64,000 nucleotides of DNA. It comes from Candidatus Eremiobacterota bacterium. GTDB lineage: Bacteria; Vulcanimicrobiota; CADAWZ01; Ess09-12. Each line of letters begins with the position of its first letter. The stretch's first letter is position 1. Below the pieces are notes generated by a model. That model worked only from the letters and a program-made list of their open reading frames with translations, was not told the origin of the DNA and ran no database searches. The position numbers and the translations under genes are program-made. The DNA lies in contig JAVHLM010000013.1 of NCBI GenBank assembly GCA_031082125.1, positions 110,241-174,240 of the forward strand. The letters are read 5' to 3'. Shown in pieces: positions 63,607 to 64,000 of the stretch.

Positions 63607-64000
63607 ATGTTCGGATCAATCGGCAAAATATTCTCAAGCATAGAAAGCATCGGGCAGAATCTCGTCGGGAACGTGACCTCAGGTATCGGTGGTATGGTCA
63701 GGGAGGCCGGCGGGCAGCTGATGGAGGCCGGTGGAGAGCTGATGTCGCAGATGAATCCCACGGATATTGTGGATATTGATTTCACCCAGATAGGCAGCGA
63801 AGAGTCCCAGGGCGGTCCCGGTGGCCCTGGTGGCGGCCCCGGCGGTCCCGGTAACGGTCCCGGCGGCCCCGGCGGCCCTGGTGGCCCTGGTGGCGGTCCC
63901 GGTGGTCCCGGCGGCCCTGGTGGTGGTCCCGGCGGCCCTGGTGGTGGTCCCGGTAGCGGCCCCGGCGGTCCCGGTGGTCCCGGTGGCGGCCCTGGTGGTG
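63607..64000 (+). CDS. GPGG-repeat protein (truncated by window end)
   Basis: Translation from the ATG at 63607 (GAGGAGGG 7 bases upstream) gives a non-repetitive N-terminus of 68 residues. It starts MFGSIGKIFSSIESIGQNLV and continues with GGMVREAGGQLMEAGGELM and NPTDIVDIDFTQIGSEESQ; it is amphipathic and probably helical. From residue 69 it consists only of Gly and Pro (GGPGGPGGGPGGPGNGPGG and so on) and is still open at base 64000. The triplet register is broken by GGGP units, so it is not a true collagen Gly-X-Y repeat; it is closer to silk-like GPGG. No signal peptide is evident. A structural or surface filament role is only a guess. Confidence 0.75.
   Translation, partial: MFGSIGKIFSSIESIGQNLVGNVTSGIGGMVREAGGQLMEAGGELMSQMNPTDIVDIDFTQIGSEESQGGPGGPGGGPGGPGNGPGGPGGPGGPGGGPGGPGGPGGGPGGPGGGPGSGPGGPGGPGGGPGG
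63811..64000 (+). repeat. Gly/Pro coding repeat (GPGG type)
   Basis: Tandem 9- and 12-bp units of the form GGN-GGN-CCN (with extra GGN codons) run to the window end. Third positions vary between C and T, so the repeat is maintained at protein level and not a perfect DNA satellite. Confidence 0.9.

Noticed and set aside
63811..64000. Collagen-like Gly-X-Y repeat
   Set aside because: GGGP units shift the glycine out of every-third-residue register repeatedly, so a collagen triple helix is unlikely; described as GPGG-type instead.

Overview
The window is GC-rich, densely coded bacterial DNA with no rRNA, tRNA, CRISPR array or recognisable insertion sequence. Gene style suggests a large-genome, predator-like or environmentally complex bacterium: giant TPR and kinase fusions, clostripain-type peptidases, SPASM radical SAM enzymes and multi-kilobase repeat proteins. 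I cannot place the phylum from the sequence. An uncultured lineage such as Eremiobacterota/Xenobia, Riflebacteria or Armatimonadota would fit, but this is a guess. Most start codons follow good Shine-Dalgarno (SD) sequences, and several promoters are sigma70-like.

Layout. 1-13.4 kb is housekeeping or accessory: a partial surE, a small membrane protein, a 1,898-residue TPR/Ser-Thr-kinase/TPR protein, an ABC-2 permease/ATPase pair, an ADP-ribosylglycohydrolase, a small TPR protein, and a flavin reductase/DHH phosphoesterase pair. 13.5-19.3 kb is a tight overlapping operon: mini-ORF, transglutaminase-TPR protein, SPASM radical SAM enzyme, a partner lacking the radical SAM cysteines, and a C11 peptidase. 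It looks like a peptide- or protein-maturation system without a visible precursor. A secreted, ligand-altered metallo-beta-lactamase-fold protein follows.

20.6-47.2 kb is the main feature: two tandem paralogous giant genes encoding 3,010 and 5,761 residues. They share an N-terminal motif, HExxH metallopeptidase-like modules (several copies in the second, some with the motif destroyed), low-complexity and coiled-coil linkers, a very long array of a 17-residue helical repeat (about 60 and about 130 units), and a C-terminal tail with a four-cysteine zinc ribbon. Neither has a signal peptide. I recognise no named family for the array and regard this pair as the best candidate for an undescribed system.

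47.2-58.0 kb encodes a radical SAM protein and a surface-glycan region: a GT-C-like membrane protein, GtrA, a GtrB-like glycosyltransferase, an SDR, a SPASM radical SAM enzyme, a NeuB-like synthase, an acetolactate-synthase-like ThDP enzyme and an NAD-dependent epimerase. These may make and transfer an unusual acidic or branched sugar.

58.0-64.0 kb holds exported or unusual proteins: a small secreted protein, a RiPP-leader-like/thioredoxin-like fusion, a Gly/Ala-rich hydrophobic protein, a thermolysin-like HETGH metallopeptidase with two small downstream genes, and a partial gene with a GPGG-rich repeat running off the window end.
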